A stretch of DNA of 64,000 nucleotides from Porphyromonas uenonis DSM 23387 = JCM 13868 (GTDB taxonomy: Bacteria; Bacteroidota; Bacteroidia; Bacteroidales; Porphyromonadaceae): assembly GCF_000482365.1 (NCBI RefSeq), contig NZ_KI535306.1, positions 300,958 to 364,957 of the forward strand, in the 5' to 3' direction. Below are positions 25,654-34,955 of this stretch, piece by piece (position 1 is the stretch's first letter; every line of letters starts with the position of its first letter). The position numbers and the translations under genes were made by a program. The notes under the pieces were generated by a model. It was not told where the DNA came from. It was given only the letters and a program-made list of their open reading frames with translations, and did no database searches.

Positions 25654-27573
25654 ATGGGTAAGATAATTGGTATAGACTTAGGAACTACAAATTCATGTGT
25701 AGCAGTCCTGGAGGGTGGCGAGAGCAAGGTCATCCCCAACAGCGAGGGACGTATGACGACTCCCTCAGTAGTAGCATTCGTAGAGGGCGGTGAGCGCAAG
25801 GTGGGTGACCCCGCAAAGCGTCAGGCTATCACGAATCCGACGAACACGATCTACTCGATCAAGCGCTTCATGGGCGAGACTTATGATCAGGTAGAAAAGG
25901 AGGCTGAGCGTGTTCCCTTTAAGGTAGTCAAGGGTGACAACAACACGCCCCGTGTAGACATCGACGGACGTCTCTACACGCCTCAGGAGATCTCGGCGAT
26001 GATCCTTCAGAAGATGAAGAAGACGGCCGAGGACTACCTTGGCACAGAGGTTACCGACGCGGTAATCACGGTGCCTGCTTACTTCAACGACTCACAGCGT
26101 CAGGCGACCAAGGAGGCTGGTGAGATCGCTGGACTCAAGGTACGCCGTATCGTCAACGAGCCTACGGCAGCTTCGCTAGCTTACGGCCTTGACAAGAAGG
26201 GCTCCGATATGAAGATCGCTGTCTTCGACCTCGGTGGTGGTACGTTTGATATCTCCATCCTAGAGCTCGGCGACGGAGTCTTTGAGGTGAAGTCCACAAA
26301 TGGTGATACGCACCTCGGTGGTGACGACTTTGACCATGTGATCATTGACTGGCTCGCTGAGGAGTTTATGAAGGACGAGGGCGTCGACCCCCGCAAGGAC
26401 AATATGGCACTCCAGCGTCTCAAGGATGCTGCTGAGCGTGCTAAGATAGAGCTCTCTAGCTCGACATCGACGGAGATCAACCTACCGTACCTGATCCCTG
26501 TAGATGGTATCGCTAAGCACCTCGTTCGTACGCTGACTCGTGCTAAGTTTGAGCAGCTGGCTGACAAGCTGATCCACGCTTGTGTGGAGCCTTGTAATCA
26601 GGCGCTCAAAGATGCAGGGCTCACGGCAAGCGACATCAATGAGGTGATCCTCGTGGGTGGCTCGACACGTATCCCCGCTATCCAGGAGATCGTCAAGAAG
26701 ATCTTTAACCAAGAGCCTTCTAAGGGTGTGAACCCCGACGAGGTAGTCGCCTGCGGTGCTGCTATCCAGGGTGCTGTCCTGACGGGTGAGGTAAAGGATG
26801 TCCTACTCCTTGATGTGACTCCGCTATCTCTCGGTCTAGAGACGATGGGTGGTGTGATGACTCGCCTGATCGATGCGAACACGACGATCCCAACGAAGAA
26901 GAGTCAGATCTTTACCACAGCTGTGGACAACCAGCCTTCTGTAGAGATCCACGTCCTACAGGGTGAGCGTTCGCTAGCGAAGGATAATAAGAGTATCGGT
27001 CGCTTTAACCTAGATGGTATCGCACCAGCACCTCGTCAGACGCCGCAGATCGAGGTTACCTTTGACATTGATGCGAATGGTATCCTCAACGTCACAGCTG
27101 TCGACAAGGCTACAGGCAAGCAGCAAAACATCCGCATCGAGGCTTCGAGCGGTCTGAGCGATGACGAGATCAAGCGTATGAAGCAGGAGGCTGAGGCAAA
27201 TGCTAAGGCTGACGAAGAGGCTAAGGCTCGTATTGACAAGCTCAACCAGGCAGACAGCATGATCTTCTCAACGGAGAAGCAGCTCAAGGAGCTCGGCGAC
27301 AAGATCCCTGCTGACAAGAAGGCTCCAATCGAGGCTGCTCTGGAGGATCTGCGCAAGGCGCACAAGGCGGAGGATATCCCCGCTATCGACAAGGCTATGG
27401 AGGAGCTGAACACGGCCTTCCACGCAGCCACCGAGCAGATGTACAATCAGGCCAATGCACAGCAGCAGGCTGGGCCTCAGCCAGGTGCTAGCGCACAGCC
27501 TAATGACAATGCCTCTGCAAAGGGCAACGACTCGGGCGATGTAGCTGACGCAGACTTTGAGGAGATCAAGTAA
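25654..27573 (+). CDS. dnaK: Chaperone DnaK (Hsp70)
   Basis: 639 residues, full length. The ATPase domain (1 to ~380) shows [13 protein letters not shown], the [14 protein letters not shown] segment, [13 protein letters not shown] and VGGSTRIP; the hydrophobic linker [13 protein letters not shown] follows; then the peptide-binding domain ([19 protein letters not shown]) and helical lid, ending in a Gln/Ala/Pro-rich stretch and the acidic tail ADFEEIK. It folds and refolds proteins with DnaJ and GrpE, whose genes are not adjacent here. Codon use is strongly biased, as in highly expressed genes. Single gene followed by a strong terminator. Confidence 0.99.
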   Translation: MGKIIGIDLGTTNSCVAVLEGGESKVIPNSEGRMTTPSVVAFVEGGERKVGDPAKRQAITNPTNTIYSIKRFMGETYDQVEKEAERVPFKVVKGDNNTPRVDIDGRLYTPQEISAMILQKMKKTAEDYLGTEVTDAVITVPAYFNDSQRQATKEAGEIAGLKVRRIVNEPTAASLAYGLDKKGSDMKIAVFDLGGGTFDISILELGDGVFEVKSTNGDTHLGGDDFDHVIIDWLAEEFMKDEGVDPRKDNMALQRLKDAAERAKIELSSSTSTEINLPYLIPVDGIAKHLVRTLTRAKFEQLADKLIHACVEPCNQALKDAGLTASDINEVILVGGSTRIPAIQEIVKKIFNQEPSKGVNPDEVVACGAAIQGAVLTGEVKDVLLLDVTPLSLGLETMGGVMTRLIDANTTIPTKKSQIFTTAVDNQPSVEIHVLQGERSLAKDNKSIGRFNLDGIAPAPRQTPQIEVTFDIDANGILNVTAVDKATGKQQNIRIEASSGLSDDEIKRMKQEAEANAKADEEAKARIDKLNQADSMIFSTEKQLKELGDKIPADKKAPIEAALEDLRKAHKAEDIPAIDKAMEELNTAFHAATEQMYNQANAQQQAGPQPGASAQPNDNASAKGNDSGDVADADFEEIK

Positions 27574-27590
27574 TCTCCAATCCCCTTACT

Positions 27591-27635
27591 AAACAAGCGG
27601 GTGGGTCAACGATGGTTGGCTCACCCGCTTGTTTT
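27591..27635 (+). terminator. Terminator of dnaK
   Basis: ACAAGCGGGTGGGTCAAC pairs with GTTGGCTCACCCGCTTGT with small mismatches, followed by TTTTG. Eighteen bases after the stop. Confidence 0.85.
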
Positions 27636-27639
27636 GTTA

Positions 27640-27908
27640 GAGGCTAGAGATTAGAAGTTAGAGATTAGAAGTTAGAGGTTAGAGGGAAGAGATTAGAGGT
27701 TAGAGGAAAGAGTAGACTAAGTGTCTGCTCCAGTTATTGAACTATCCGGAATTTCCGAATAGTTCCCTCCCCCCCCCTCTCTAATCTCTAACCTCTGATT
27801 TCTAACTTCTAATCTCTAACTTCTAATCTCTAACCTCTGATTTCTAACTTCTAATCTCTAACTTCTAATCTCTAATCTCTAACTTCTAATCTCTAACCTC
27901 TAATTTCG
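27640..27908. repeat. CTAAYYT heptamer array, inverted halves
   Basis: The left half (27,640-27,716) reads in the GTTAGAGATTAGAA direction and the right half (27,776-27,906) in the complementary CTAATCTCTAACTT direction, so the spacer can fold into a long imperfect stem. Units are 7 bases. The array runs straight into the -7 box of the Fur-family gene. Nothing else is seen in this 378-base spacer. Confidence 0.75.
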
Positions 27909-27916
27909 TACCTTTG
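27909..27916 (+). promoter_or_regulatory. -7 box of the Fur-family gene, abutting the heptamer array
   Basis: TACCTTTG 35 bases before the ATG at 27,952. The usual upstream TTG position is occupied by the CTAAYYT array. Confidence 0.55.
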
Positions 27917-27951
27917 GGGTGATGGATCTTCACAGCAAAAGCTTCTAAGCG

Positions 27952-28380
27952 ATGACGAGGCACGATAACTTAGCAGAGTACTTCAAGCAAAAAGGAGTAC
28001 GGACCACAGCAAACCGCATCTTGGTGCTGCGCGCCTTGATGGCCGCGACGCAACCGATGAGTCTCAACGAATTGGAGACGACACTCTACCCGATGGACAA
28101 GTCGAGCATCTCAAGGGTGCTGACGCTCTTTCTGGCGCACGACATCGTCCACGCCTTTGAGGACGGGCGAGGCGTGTGCAACTATGAGCTCTGCGCCAGC
28201 GATGGCGTCTGTCTCGGCGAGGATGAGCACATACACTTTTACTGCGAGCGGTGCCAGCACTCCTACTGTATGGAAATGCTCGAGGTGCCTCCGCTACGCC
28301 TGCCCAAGGGCTACAGCGCCCACGCCATATCCTTCGTCATCAAGGGCATCTGCCCTCACTGTCAGAACAAGCGCTCATAA
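27952..28380 (+). CDS. Fur-family metal-dependent repressor
   Basis: 142 residues. The N-terminal winged helix (about 1-80) has VRTTANRILVLRALMA and the recognition segment DKSSISRVLTLFLAHDIV. The C-terminal dimer domain has HIHFYCERCQHSYCM near 95-109 and CPHC near the end, giving the two Cys-x2-Cys pairs that hold the structural zinc. The sensory metal ligands resemble Fur/Zur types, but whether it senses iron, zinc or peroxide cannot be told. It sits alone, facing the ThrE genes; targets are unknown. Confidence 0.88.
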   Translation: MTRHDNLAEYFKQKGVRTTANRILVLRALMAATQPMSLNELETTLYPMDKSSISRVLTLFLAHDIVHAFEDGRGVCNYELCASDGVCLGEDEHIHFYCERCQHSYCMEMLEVPPLRLPKGYSAHAISFVIKGICPHCQNKRS

Positions 28381-28381
28381 G

Positions 28382-28437
28382 GTCTCTAACCTCTAATCTC
28401 TAAATTCTAACCCCTAATCTCTAAATTCGTACCTTTG
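28382..28437 (+). promoter_or_regulatory. CTAAYYT heptamers ending in the thrE -7 box
   Basis: Six or so heptamers (CTAACCT, CTAATCT, CTAAATT) lead directly into TTCGTACCTTTG; TACCTTTG is 28,430-28,437. The leader to the ATG at 28,580 is about 140 bases. Confidence 0.55.
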
Positions 28438-28579
28438 TAGCCCAGCGTCTAGGCTCATCGGCTGTTCGTCATACTGGCTCCGAACTGGGGCGTGACGCAA
28501 GGGGAACAGACACACACATTACAGAGTCAGGTGAGCTACTGCTGAAGACGCTTCAACCAACTCTCAGAGAAGAACGACT

Positions 28580-29356
28580 ATGGAAAACGATTTTCACGGT
28601 AATAGTCTGAAAGCTGTCGGAACCTTTCTCTCAGCCTACGCGACACATATGATGGGATGTGGCGTGCACACCTCTCGTGTCGTGCGCTGTACGCAGCGTA
28701 TAGGCGAGCGCTACGGCTATACCGTCGTAACGATGATGGTGCAGAAAGGCGTACTGATCAAGCTGTACGATCCTCAGAGTAATACACACTTTGCCATCGG
28801 GGGCGCAATCCCCCCGCTACCCATCAGCTTCGAGCACAATGCCCGCCTGAGCGCCTTGAGCTGGGAGGTGGTCGATGAGCAGCTATCCCTAGAGGAGGTG
28901 CATGAGCGGTATGAGCAGATACTAGCTGCGCCGCGTACACACCCGCTATTCGTATTGATCTTGGTGGGGCTAGCAAATGCTTCGTTTTGCCGACTCTTCG
29001 GAGGTGATCTACCAGCTATGGGGATCGTCTTTTGGGCTACCGTCGTGGGCTTCATCTGCAAGCAGAAGTTGATCCAGGAGCATGTCAACCACTATATAGC
29101 CTTTATGGTGTCAGCCTTTGTAGCATCACTCTGCACAAGCATCTCGCTGATCTTCAACACAGACAGTGAGATCGCCCTGACGACGAGTGTGCTCTATCTA
29201 GTGCCTGGGGTGCCACTCATCAATGGTGTGATAGACATCGTGGAGGGGTACATACAGACGGGCTTCTCCAGGCTTGTGGAGGCTTTCCTGCTGATAGGCT
29301 GTATCGGGTGGGGCTTTTCGATCACGCTCTTTATCTTTAGGAGTAGCTTGCTATGA
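28580..29356 (+). CDS. Threonine/serine exporter, ThrE N-terminal half
   Basis: 258 residues of the ThrE (DUF1212) family, which exports small amino acids with the proton gradient. The soluble N-terminal ~115 residues include HMMGCGVHTSRV (typical hydrolase-like start), then five membrane helices with ANASFCRLFGGD and TSVLYLVPGVPLINGVIDIVEGY. In actinobacteria both halves are one polypeptide; here the second half is a separate gene that overlaps by four bases (ATGA-type coupling at 29,353). Amino-acid specificity is inferred from the family. Confidence 0.85.
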   Translation: MENDFHGNSLKAVGTFLSAYATHMMGCGVHTSRVVRCTQRIGERYGYTVVTMMVQKGVLIKLYDPQSNTHFAIGGAIPPLPISFEHNARLSALSWEVVDEQLSLEEVHERYEQILAAPRTHPLFVLILVGLANASFCRLFGGDLPAMGIVFWATVVGFICKQKLIQEHVNHYIAFMVSAFVASLCTSISLIFNTDSEIALTTSVLYLVPGVPLINGVIDIVEGYIQTGFSRLVEAFLLIGCIGWGFSITLFIFRSSLL

Positions 29357-29847
29357 TGCTGATTGTAGATATCCTACTAGATGGGCTCTTTGCAGCGGTG
29401 GCTGCGATGGGCTTTGGAGCTATCTCTGACCCTCCGATGAGGGCTTATCGCAGTATCGCTATACTAGCAGCCGTGGGACATGCACTACGCTTCGTCCTGA
29501 TGACGGTGTGTGGCATCAATATCGCCATCGGCTCGCTCTGCGCTTCGCTGACGATAGGCTTTGGGGCGCTTTGGCTGGGGAAACGTATACAGACGCCTAT
29601 CACGGTCCTCTCGATCCCAGCGCTCCTGCCGATGATCCCTGGGAAATATGCGTACAATATGTTCTTCGCGCAGATCATGTTTCTGCAAAATCTAGACAGC
29701 GTGGAGGGACAGCAGAAGTATATGGAGATGTTTTTCTTCAATACTATCGTAGCCGTCACGGTCATCTTCGTCCTAGCGGCGGGGGCTACACTTCCTATCC
29801 TACTCTTTCCTAAGCGCACCTTCTCTCTAACTCGTAAGAAACATTAG
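29353..29847 (+). CDS. Threonine/serine exporter, ThrE second half (DUF3815)
   Basis: 164 residues, about five membrane helices. Contains GFGAISDPPMRAYRSIAILAAVGHALRF and IPALLPMIPGKYAYNM, the Pro-Gly motif of the ThrE_2 family. It overlaps the previous gene, so the two subunits are probably made in equal amounts and form one exporter. The tail FPKRTFSLTRKKH is basic and likely cytosolic. Confidence 0.85.
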   Translation: MMLIVDILLDGLFAAVAAMGFGAISDPPMRAYRSIAILAAVGHALRFVLMTVCGINIAIGSLCASLTIGFGALWLGKRIQTPITVLSIPALLPMIPGKYAYNMFFAQIMFLQNLDSVEGQQKYMEMFFFNTIVAVTVIFVLAAGATLPILLFPKRTFSLTRKKH

Positions 29848-29862
29848 GCTCTGAGCTCTACT

Positions 29863-30588
29863 ATGAATACCTTTTGGAATACAATCGCCCAGTACAATGC
29901 GGCGACCTGGCCGATACAGATACTCCTAGTCATCGCTGCCGTTGTGGTTCTGTACCTCCTGGTCAAGCGCCCATCACGTAGCAGTACGATCATCGCTAAG
30001 TCCTATCTGATACTCCTATATGTATGGATCGCTGTAGCATACTACGCCATCTACTGTGCAGAGCGTAGCTACTCCATTCTACTTAGCATATACTGGGGCA
30101 TACTGGCTCTAGCGTGGGTTAAGGATCTTGTGGAGGACGACACGCTGTTTGCCCTCAGAGACAAGTTCAAGCCCTTTGGCATCTTCGTACTCCTGCTCCC
30201 GCTGATGTACCCTCTAGCGTCAATCACGAGAGGGCTCTCCTTCCCCTACATCACCACGCCAGTGATGCCCTGCACGGTGGCTATCTACACGATCGGACTG
30301 CTGCTACTCTTCACAAGTCGGGTCAATATCTTTATCGTCCTACTCCTCCTCAACTGGGCTATGGTGGGAGTGACGAAGACTTGGTTCTTCGGAATCCCCG
30401 AGGACTTCATCCTAGTACTCACGGCGATACCAGCGCTGTACATCTTCTTCCGCGAGTACTTCGCTCTAGATCTGCATCAAGACTCGAAGCCGCAGGCGAA
30501 GTACATCAATGCGCTCCTGATCCTCGTCTGCATCGGGGTCTGCATCGCTCTCTGCTGGGCGCTCTTTGCGCAGATATCTCAAGACTGA
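29863..30588 (+). CDS. DUF6064 family membrane protein
   Basis: 241 residues with seven or eight membrane helices and almost no long loops. The start FWNTIAQYNAATWPIQILLV is typical of DUF6064 proteins, which have no known function. It follows the exporter genes by 15 bases and may be co-transcribed with them. Acidic/charged segments DLVEDDTLFALRDKFKP and FREYFALDLHQDSKPQ are the only sizeable loops. Confidence 0.75.
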   Translation: MNTFWNTIAQYNAATWPIQILLVIAAVVVLYLLVKRPSRSSTIIAKSYLILLYVWIAVAYYAIYCAERSYSILLSIYWGILALAWVKDLVEDDTLFALRDKFKPFGIFVLLLPLMYPLASITRGLSFPYITTPVMPCTVAIYTIGLLLLFTSRVNIFIVLLLLNWAMVGVTKTWFFGIPEDFILVLTAIPALYIFFREYFALDLHQDSKPQAKYINALLILVCIGVCIALCWALFAQISQD

Positions 30589-30660
30589 GGAGCTCTCCTC
30601 TGACTAGATTTGCAGAGTTGAGACGAGAAGATCTCTAGTGCAGGGTGTCAGTTTTTTTAT

Positions 30661-30668
30661 TACTTTTG
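30661..30668 (+). promoter_or_regulatory. -7 box of pckA
   Basis: TACTTTTG preceded by a run of seven T; about 76 bases before the ATG at 30,745. No clear TTG at the usual distance. Confidence 0.5.
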
Positions 30669-30744
30669 TTCGGGGTGATGGTGGCAAGGAGTCACCAGAG
30701 CTTCCTTCAGACACTTACGAGAACTCAATAAACTATATAAAGCT

Positions 30745-32358
30745 ATGACACAGCACAACATTGATCTCTCCCAGTATGGCATCAAAGCGCCAGCTGAGAT
30801 CATCTACAATCCCTCGTACGATCAGCTCTACGAGGCTGAGCTACAGCCAGACCTGACGGGCTATGACCGCGGACAGCTCACCGAGCTGGGCGCTGTCAAC
30901 GTGATGACGGGCGTCTACACGGGTCGCTCACCAAAGGACAAGTTCTTCGTCCTCGACGACACAACCCGCGACACCATTTGGTGGACCACCCCCGAGTACC
31001 CCAACGACAACAAGCCCACCAGTCAGGAGACGTGGCAGGAGCTTAAGCGCATTGCCACCGAGGAGCTCTCGGGCAAGAAGCTCTACGTCGTCGATGCCTT
31101 CTGCGGTGCTAACCCAGACACGCGCCTCAAGATTCGCTTTATCATGGAGGTCGCTTGGCAGGCTCACTTCGTCACCAATATGTTTATCCGCCCCTCCAAG
31201 GAGGAGCTGGCAAACTTTGGCAAGCCCGACTTTGTCGTCATGAACGCTTCGAAGGCTAAGGTGACCAACTATAAGGAGCTCGGGCTGAACTCCGAGACGG
31301 CTGTCGTCTTTAACCTAACCGAGAAGATACAGCTCATCCTCAACACCTGGTACGGTGGCGAGATGAAGAAGGGTATGTTCTCCTATATGAACTACCTCAA
31401 CCCGCTCCGTGGCAATGCCTCAATGCACTGCTCGGCCAATACGAATCAGGACGAGACGGAGACCGCTATCTTCTTCGGTCTCTCGGGCACGGGCAAGACG
31501 ACCCTCAGCACCGACCCCAAGCGCAAGCTGATCGGCGACGACGAGCATGGCTGGGATGACAATGGTATCTTTAACTACGAGGGTGGCTGCTACGCTAAGG
31601 TGATCAACCTGAGCAAAGAGTCAGAGCCTGACATCTACAACGCCATCCGCCGTGATGCGCTCCTAGAGAATGTGACGGTAGATACCAACGGTAAGATTGA
31701 CTTCTCCGATAAGTCTGTCACGGAGAATACACGTGTCTCCTACCCTATCTACCACATCGACAACATTGTCAAGCCAGTCTCTAAGGCAGGTCATGCAAAC
31801 AAGGTGATCTTCCTCTCGGCAGACGCTTTCGGTGTGCTACCTCCTGTCTCGATCCTCGATCCAGAGCAGACGCAGTACTACTTCCTCTCAGGCTTCACGG
31901 CCAAGCTGGCTGGTACCGAGCGTGGCGTCACGGAGCCAACACCGACCTTCTCGGCATGCTTTGGCGCAGCCTTCCTCTCGCTCCACCCGACCAAGTACGG
32001 TCAGGAGCTGGTCAAGCGTATGAAGGCTGTCGGGGCTAAGGCTTACCTAGTCAATACGGGCTGGAACGGCACTGGCAAGCGTATCTCGATCAAGGATACC
32101 CGTGGCATCATCGACGCAATCCTCGATGGCTCAATCGACAAGGCTCCGACGAAGAAGCTACCCCACTTCAACTTCGCCATCCCGACGGAGCTACCGGGCG
32201 TAGACCCCGCTATCCTCGATCCACGAGACACTTACGCTGATCCCGCTGAGTGGGAGACGAAGGCTCAGGATCTGGCTAAGCGCTTTGTCAAGAACTTCGA
32301 GAAGTTTGCCACCAACGAGCATGGCAAGAAGCTCGTCGAGGCAGGTCCTAAGCTCTAG
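30745..32358 (+). CDS. pckA: Phosphoenolpyruvate carboxykinase (ATP)
   Basis: 537 residues, the normal length. It interconverts oxaloacetate + ATP and PEP + CO2 + ADP; in fermenting Bacteroidota it often runs in the CO2-fixing direction to feed fumarate reduction. Motifs: [13 protein letters not shown] near 56, the P-loop [11 protein letters not shown] at about 245-255, the metal site [15 protein letters not shown] following it, the [14 protein letters not shown] segment near 330 and [13 protein letters not shown] near 437. Strong codon bias suggests high expression. Single gene with its own promoter and terminator. Confidence 0.98.
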   Translation: MTQHNIDLSQYGIKAPAEIIYNPSYDQLYEAELQPDLTGYDRGQLTELGAVNVMTGVYTGRSPKDKFFVLDDTTRDTIWWTTPEYPNDNKPTSQETWQELKRIATEELSGKKLYVVDAFCGANPDTRLKIRFIMEVAWQAHFVTNMFIRPSKEELANFGKPDFVVMNASKAKVTNYKELGLNSETAVVFNLTEKIQLILNTWYGGEMKKGMFSYMNYLNPLRGNASMHCSANTNQDETETAIFFGLSGTGKTTLSTDPKRKLIGDDEHGWDDNGIFNYEGGCYAKVINLSKESEPDIYNAIRRDALLENVTVDTNGKIDFSDKSVTENTRVSYPIYHIDNIVKPVSKAGHANKVIFLSADAFGVLPPVSILDPEQTQYYFLSGFTAKLAGTERGVTEPTPTFSACFGAAFLSLHPTKYGQELVKRMKAVGAKAYLVNTGWNGTGKRISIKDTRGIIDAILDGSIDKAPTKKLPHFNFAIPTELPGVDPAILDPRDTYADPAEWETKAQDLAKRFVKNFEKFATNEHGKKLVEAGPKL

Positions 32359-32380
32359 TAGAGCTAACTCATAACTAATC

Positions 32381-32426
32381 AGCAGAGGTCCCACTCTCCC
32401 GTGAGTGAGACCTCTGCTTTTTTCTT
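32381..32426 (+). terminator. Terminator of pckA
   Basis: AGCAGAGGTCCCACTC pairs with GAGTGAGACCTCTGCT with one mismatch, followed by TTTTTTCTTTTTT. Confidence 0.85.
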
Positions 32427-32444
32427 TTTTGTGGCGAATACTTC

Positions 32445-32476
32445 TTGCATCATCTCTCTAGTTTTTGTTAACTTTG
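32445..32476 (+). promoter_or_regulatory. Promoter of the 32,499 gene
   Basis: TTG (32445-32447), 21-base spacer, TAACTTTG (32469-32476), 22 bases before the ATG. Confidence 0.65.
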
Positions 32477-32498
32477 GGGCATACAAGCAAACACTACT

Positions 32499-33140
32499 AT
32501 GAAGCACTACAGAATGATCCTAGCTACTCTTTTTGTAGCTTTAATCGCCTTCACTGGTCTTACAGCTCAGCAAGATAAGAGCCAAAGTCAGCCAAAGACC
32601 ACAGAACATTTGAAGTTTATGGGGATTCCCATTGATGGATCGCCTAAATCCTTTGCGAACAAACTGAAAAGTCGGGGTTTTACCCTTAAGGATCCACTCT
32701 CTCCTGATGTTATATGGATGACGGGGACATTCGCTGGAATATCTAACTCTGATGTATTCATATACAAGTATCCAGCTACAGCCAATGTGTATAAAGTACG
32801 AGTTGTCTTTCCAGGGCAAGACAGTTGGTCTCAAATTGAGATGAGGTATAACAAATTTAAAGATTGGCTCTCTCAGAAATACTTGCTACTCGAAAGCACT
32901 GAGGAGTTCCAAGGTTATCCCCCAAGTAGCGATAGCGATAAGATGAGAAAACTCGTTTTAGACAATTGCACCTATTTGTGCAACTATGGAGCTGGTTCTT
33001 CAAAAGGGGAGTTTATAGGGTCAATTTATTTAGCTATTAGAAGCAATTCTAGTGCCTATAACGAGGGATATGTCGCTATTGAGTATCAGGACTATCTAAA
33101 TGGAATAAAAGCTGATCAAAGTTTTCTAGACGACTTATAG
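32499..33140 (+). CDS. Unknown exported protein
   Basis: 213 residues, not recognised. Signal peptide at about 1-24 (ATLFVALIAFTGLTAQ). The mature part begins with a Gln/Ser-rich linker, then a compact mixed domain with FMGIPIDGSPKSFANKLKSRGF, which resembles the start of small Bacteroidota exported proteins that occur in many copies. The gene is clearly more A+T-rich than its neighbours pckA and pntA, suggesting recent acquisition or relaxed selection. It stands alone between two promoters. Confidence 0.75.
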   Translation: MKHYRMILATLFVALIAFTGLTAQQDKSQSQPKTTEHLKFMGIPIDGSPKSFANKLKSRGFTLKDPLSPDVIWMTGTFAGISNSDVFIYKYPATANVYKVRVVFPGQDSWSQIEMRYNKFKDWLSQKYLLLESTEEFQGYPPSSDSDKMRKLVLDNCTYLCNYGAGSSKGEFIGSIYLAIRSNSSAYNEGYVAIEYQDYLNGIKADQSFLDDL

Positions 33141-33212
33141 CAAGCAGTAGACAACCATGCTTCGCTTTTCCGTACTAGAGATGTAATTCTATCCTAGTCG
33201 CGGGGCGCGCTC

Positions 33213-33243
33213 TTGTGACTTTGAAGTTAAGTGTGTATATTTG
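33213..33243 (+). promoter_or_regulatory. Promoter of the transhydrogenase operon
   Basis: TTG (33213-33215), exact 20-base spacer, TATATTTG (33236-33243). Leader of about 85 bases to the ATG at 33,333. Confidence 0.7.
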
Positions 33244-33332
33244 CGAAATGAAGGGGTGCAGGTGCGATACGGATGTTTTCGCATGCGACCCATTCTAGGC
33301 AGAAGACTATTCATTCACTACACATTTGAATT

Positions 33333-34499
33333 ATGATAATAGGCGTACCTAAAGAAATCATGCACGATGAGGCTCGCGTAGCAGCGAGCCCCGAGGCAGT
33401 GAAGCAGTATGTCGCTGATGGACACACTGTACTATTTGAGCGTGGAGCTGGCGAAGGCGCAGCATATCACGACGAGGACTATCAGGCAGCTGGCGCTGAG
33501 CTGATACAAGGTCCCGAGGAGATCTACCGCCGTGCGGAGATCATCATCAAGGTCAAGGAGCCACTCTTCAACGAGCAGCTTGGCAAGCATGAGATCGACA
33601 TGATGCACAAGGGGCAGTACCTCATCACCTTCATCCACCCCGCCTCTCCTGTGAACCATGACATGGTACGCAAGATGGCTGCACAGGGTGTCATCGGACT
33701 CACCCTCGACGGTGTGCCTCGTATCTCTCGTGCGCAGAACCTCGACGCCCTCACCTCTATGAGTACTTGCGCTGGCTACAAGGGTATCCTGATGGCTGCG
33801 AACGATCTCTCTTTCTTCATGCCACAGATGTTTACCGCCGTTGGTAAGATTGACCCCGCCAAGGTGCTCGTCATCGGTGTCGGCGTAGCTGGTCTACAGG
33901 CACTCGCTACAGCTCGTCGTCTGGGCTGTATCACTTACGCAGCTGATATCCGTCCCGCAGCGTCTGAGCAGGCTACCAGTCTCGGTGCTAAGCCTATTGA
34001 TCTAGGCATCCCCGCTGACAAAGCTGTCGCTCCCGGTGGCTATGCACTACACTTGAGCCCTGAGCTACTAGAGCATGAGCGTCAGGTGCTAGCTGATCAC
34101 GTCAAGGATATGGACGTCATCTTCTGTAGCGCACTCGTACCAGGCAAGATCGCTCCCGTGGTCATCACCGAGGAGATGGTCAAGTCGATGAAGCCTGGCT
34201 CTGTCATCGTTGATATCGCTATTGATCAGGGGGGTAACTGCGCTATCACGACTCCAGGCGAGCGTGACGTCAAGCACCACGTGGTCATCGAGGGTATCAA
34301 GAATATCCCTGGTATGCTTCCACAGAGCGCTACCTGGATGTTCTCACAAAATATGTACAACCTCGTCAAGTACCTCGTCAAGGATGGCAAGATGCACCTT
34401 GACATGAGCGATCAGATCACCTCTTCTATCGTCGTCACGACCGAGGCTGGTGAGATCATCCACGAGGGTACTCTCGAGGCTATGGGACTCAAGAAGTAG
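33333..34499 (+). CDS. pntA: NAD(P) transhydrogenase alpha subunit, NAD(H)-binding domain I
   Basis: 388 residues. This is the soluble part of the proton-translocating transhydrogenase, which moves hydride between NAD(H) and NADP(H). It belongs to the alanine dehydrogenase/PNT family: GVPKEIMHDEARVAASPE at the start, GAGEGAAYHDEDY near 40, and the Rossmann fold with VLVIGVGVAGLQALATARRLG at about 180-200. The membrane part is a separate small gene downstream, so the enzyme is the three-subunit type (as in Rhodospirillum). Alanine dehydrogenase itself is less likely because pntAB and pntB follow on the same strand. Confidence 0.9.
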   Translation: MIIGVPKEIMHDEARVAASPEAVKQYVADGHTVLFERGAGEGAAYHDEDYQAAGAELIQGPEEIYRRAEIIIKVKEPLFNEQLGKHEIDMMHKGQYLITFIHPASPVNHDMVRKMAAQGVIGLTLDGVPRISRAQNLDALTSMSTCAGYKGILMAANDLSFFMPQMFTAVGKIDPAKVLVIGVGVAGLQALATARRLGCITYAADIRPAASEQATSLGAKPIDLGIPADKAVAPGGYALHLSPELLEHERQVLADHVKDMDVIFCSALVPGKIAPVVITEEMVKSMKPGSVIVDIAIDQGGNCAITTPGERDVKHHVVIEGIKNIPGMLPQSATWMFSQNMYNLVKYLVKDGKMHLDMSDQITSSIVVTTEAGEIIHEGTLEAMGLKK

Positions 34500-34535
34500 C
34501 CTAGATTGAAGGAACTTGACTTCCCGCCCAGTCTC

Positions 34536-34646
34536 TAGAGGTTAGACGTCAGAGTATATGATCCTAATGGGTCATACTCTGGCTTCTAACCTCTACTTTC
34601 TAAATCTCTAACCTCTCATCTCTAATTTCTAACCTCTTATCTCTCA
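34536..34646. repeat. Hairpin and CTAAYYT heptamers between pntA and the next gene
   Basis: CAGAGTATATGATCC pairs with GGGTCATACTCTG (about 34,551-34,582), then heptamers such as CTAACCT and CTAATTT run to the ATG at 34,647. The hairpin might reduce read-through within the operon. Confidence 0.5.
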
Positions 34647-34955
34647 ATGAACCCACTGATCCTCGTCGCCATCTTCCTTGTGGCGACCTTCGTCGGCTAC
34701 AAGCTCATCAGCAATGTGCCTAGCTTGTTGCACACCCCCCTCATGTCGGGGATGAACGCCCTGAGTGGCGTCACCATCACGGGAGCACTCGCCGCCACTG
34801 CCACAGCTATCATAGCTGAAGACGGTAGTCTCTTCCAGCAAATCTTTGGAGTCGTAGCCGTCATCCTCGCCACCATCAATGTCGTCGGGGGCTTTGGCGT
34901 GACCAACCGCATGCTCCGTATGTTTACCAAAAACAAGAAAGGAGGCAAGGCATGA
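34647..34955 (+). CDS. Transhydrogenase small membrane subunit (PntAB)
   Basis: 102 residues with three or four membrane helices (NPLILVAIFLVATFVGYKLI, then SGVTITGALAATATAIIA, then FGVVAVILATINVVGGFGV). It corresponds to the C-terminal membrane part of E. coli PntA, contributing to the proton channel. It overlaps pntB by four bases (ATGA), so the two membrane subunits are translationally coupled. The ending MFTKNKKGGKA is basic and cytosolic. Confidence 0.92.
   Translation: MNPLILVAIFLVATFVGYKLISNVPSLLHTPLMSGMNALSGVTITGALAATATAIIAEDGSLFQQIFGVVAVILATINVVGGFGVTNRMLRMFTKNKKGGKA

Noticed and set aside
33333-34499. Alanine dehydrogenase as the main call
   Set aside because: The fold is shared, but the two transhydrogenase membrane subunits follow directly.
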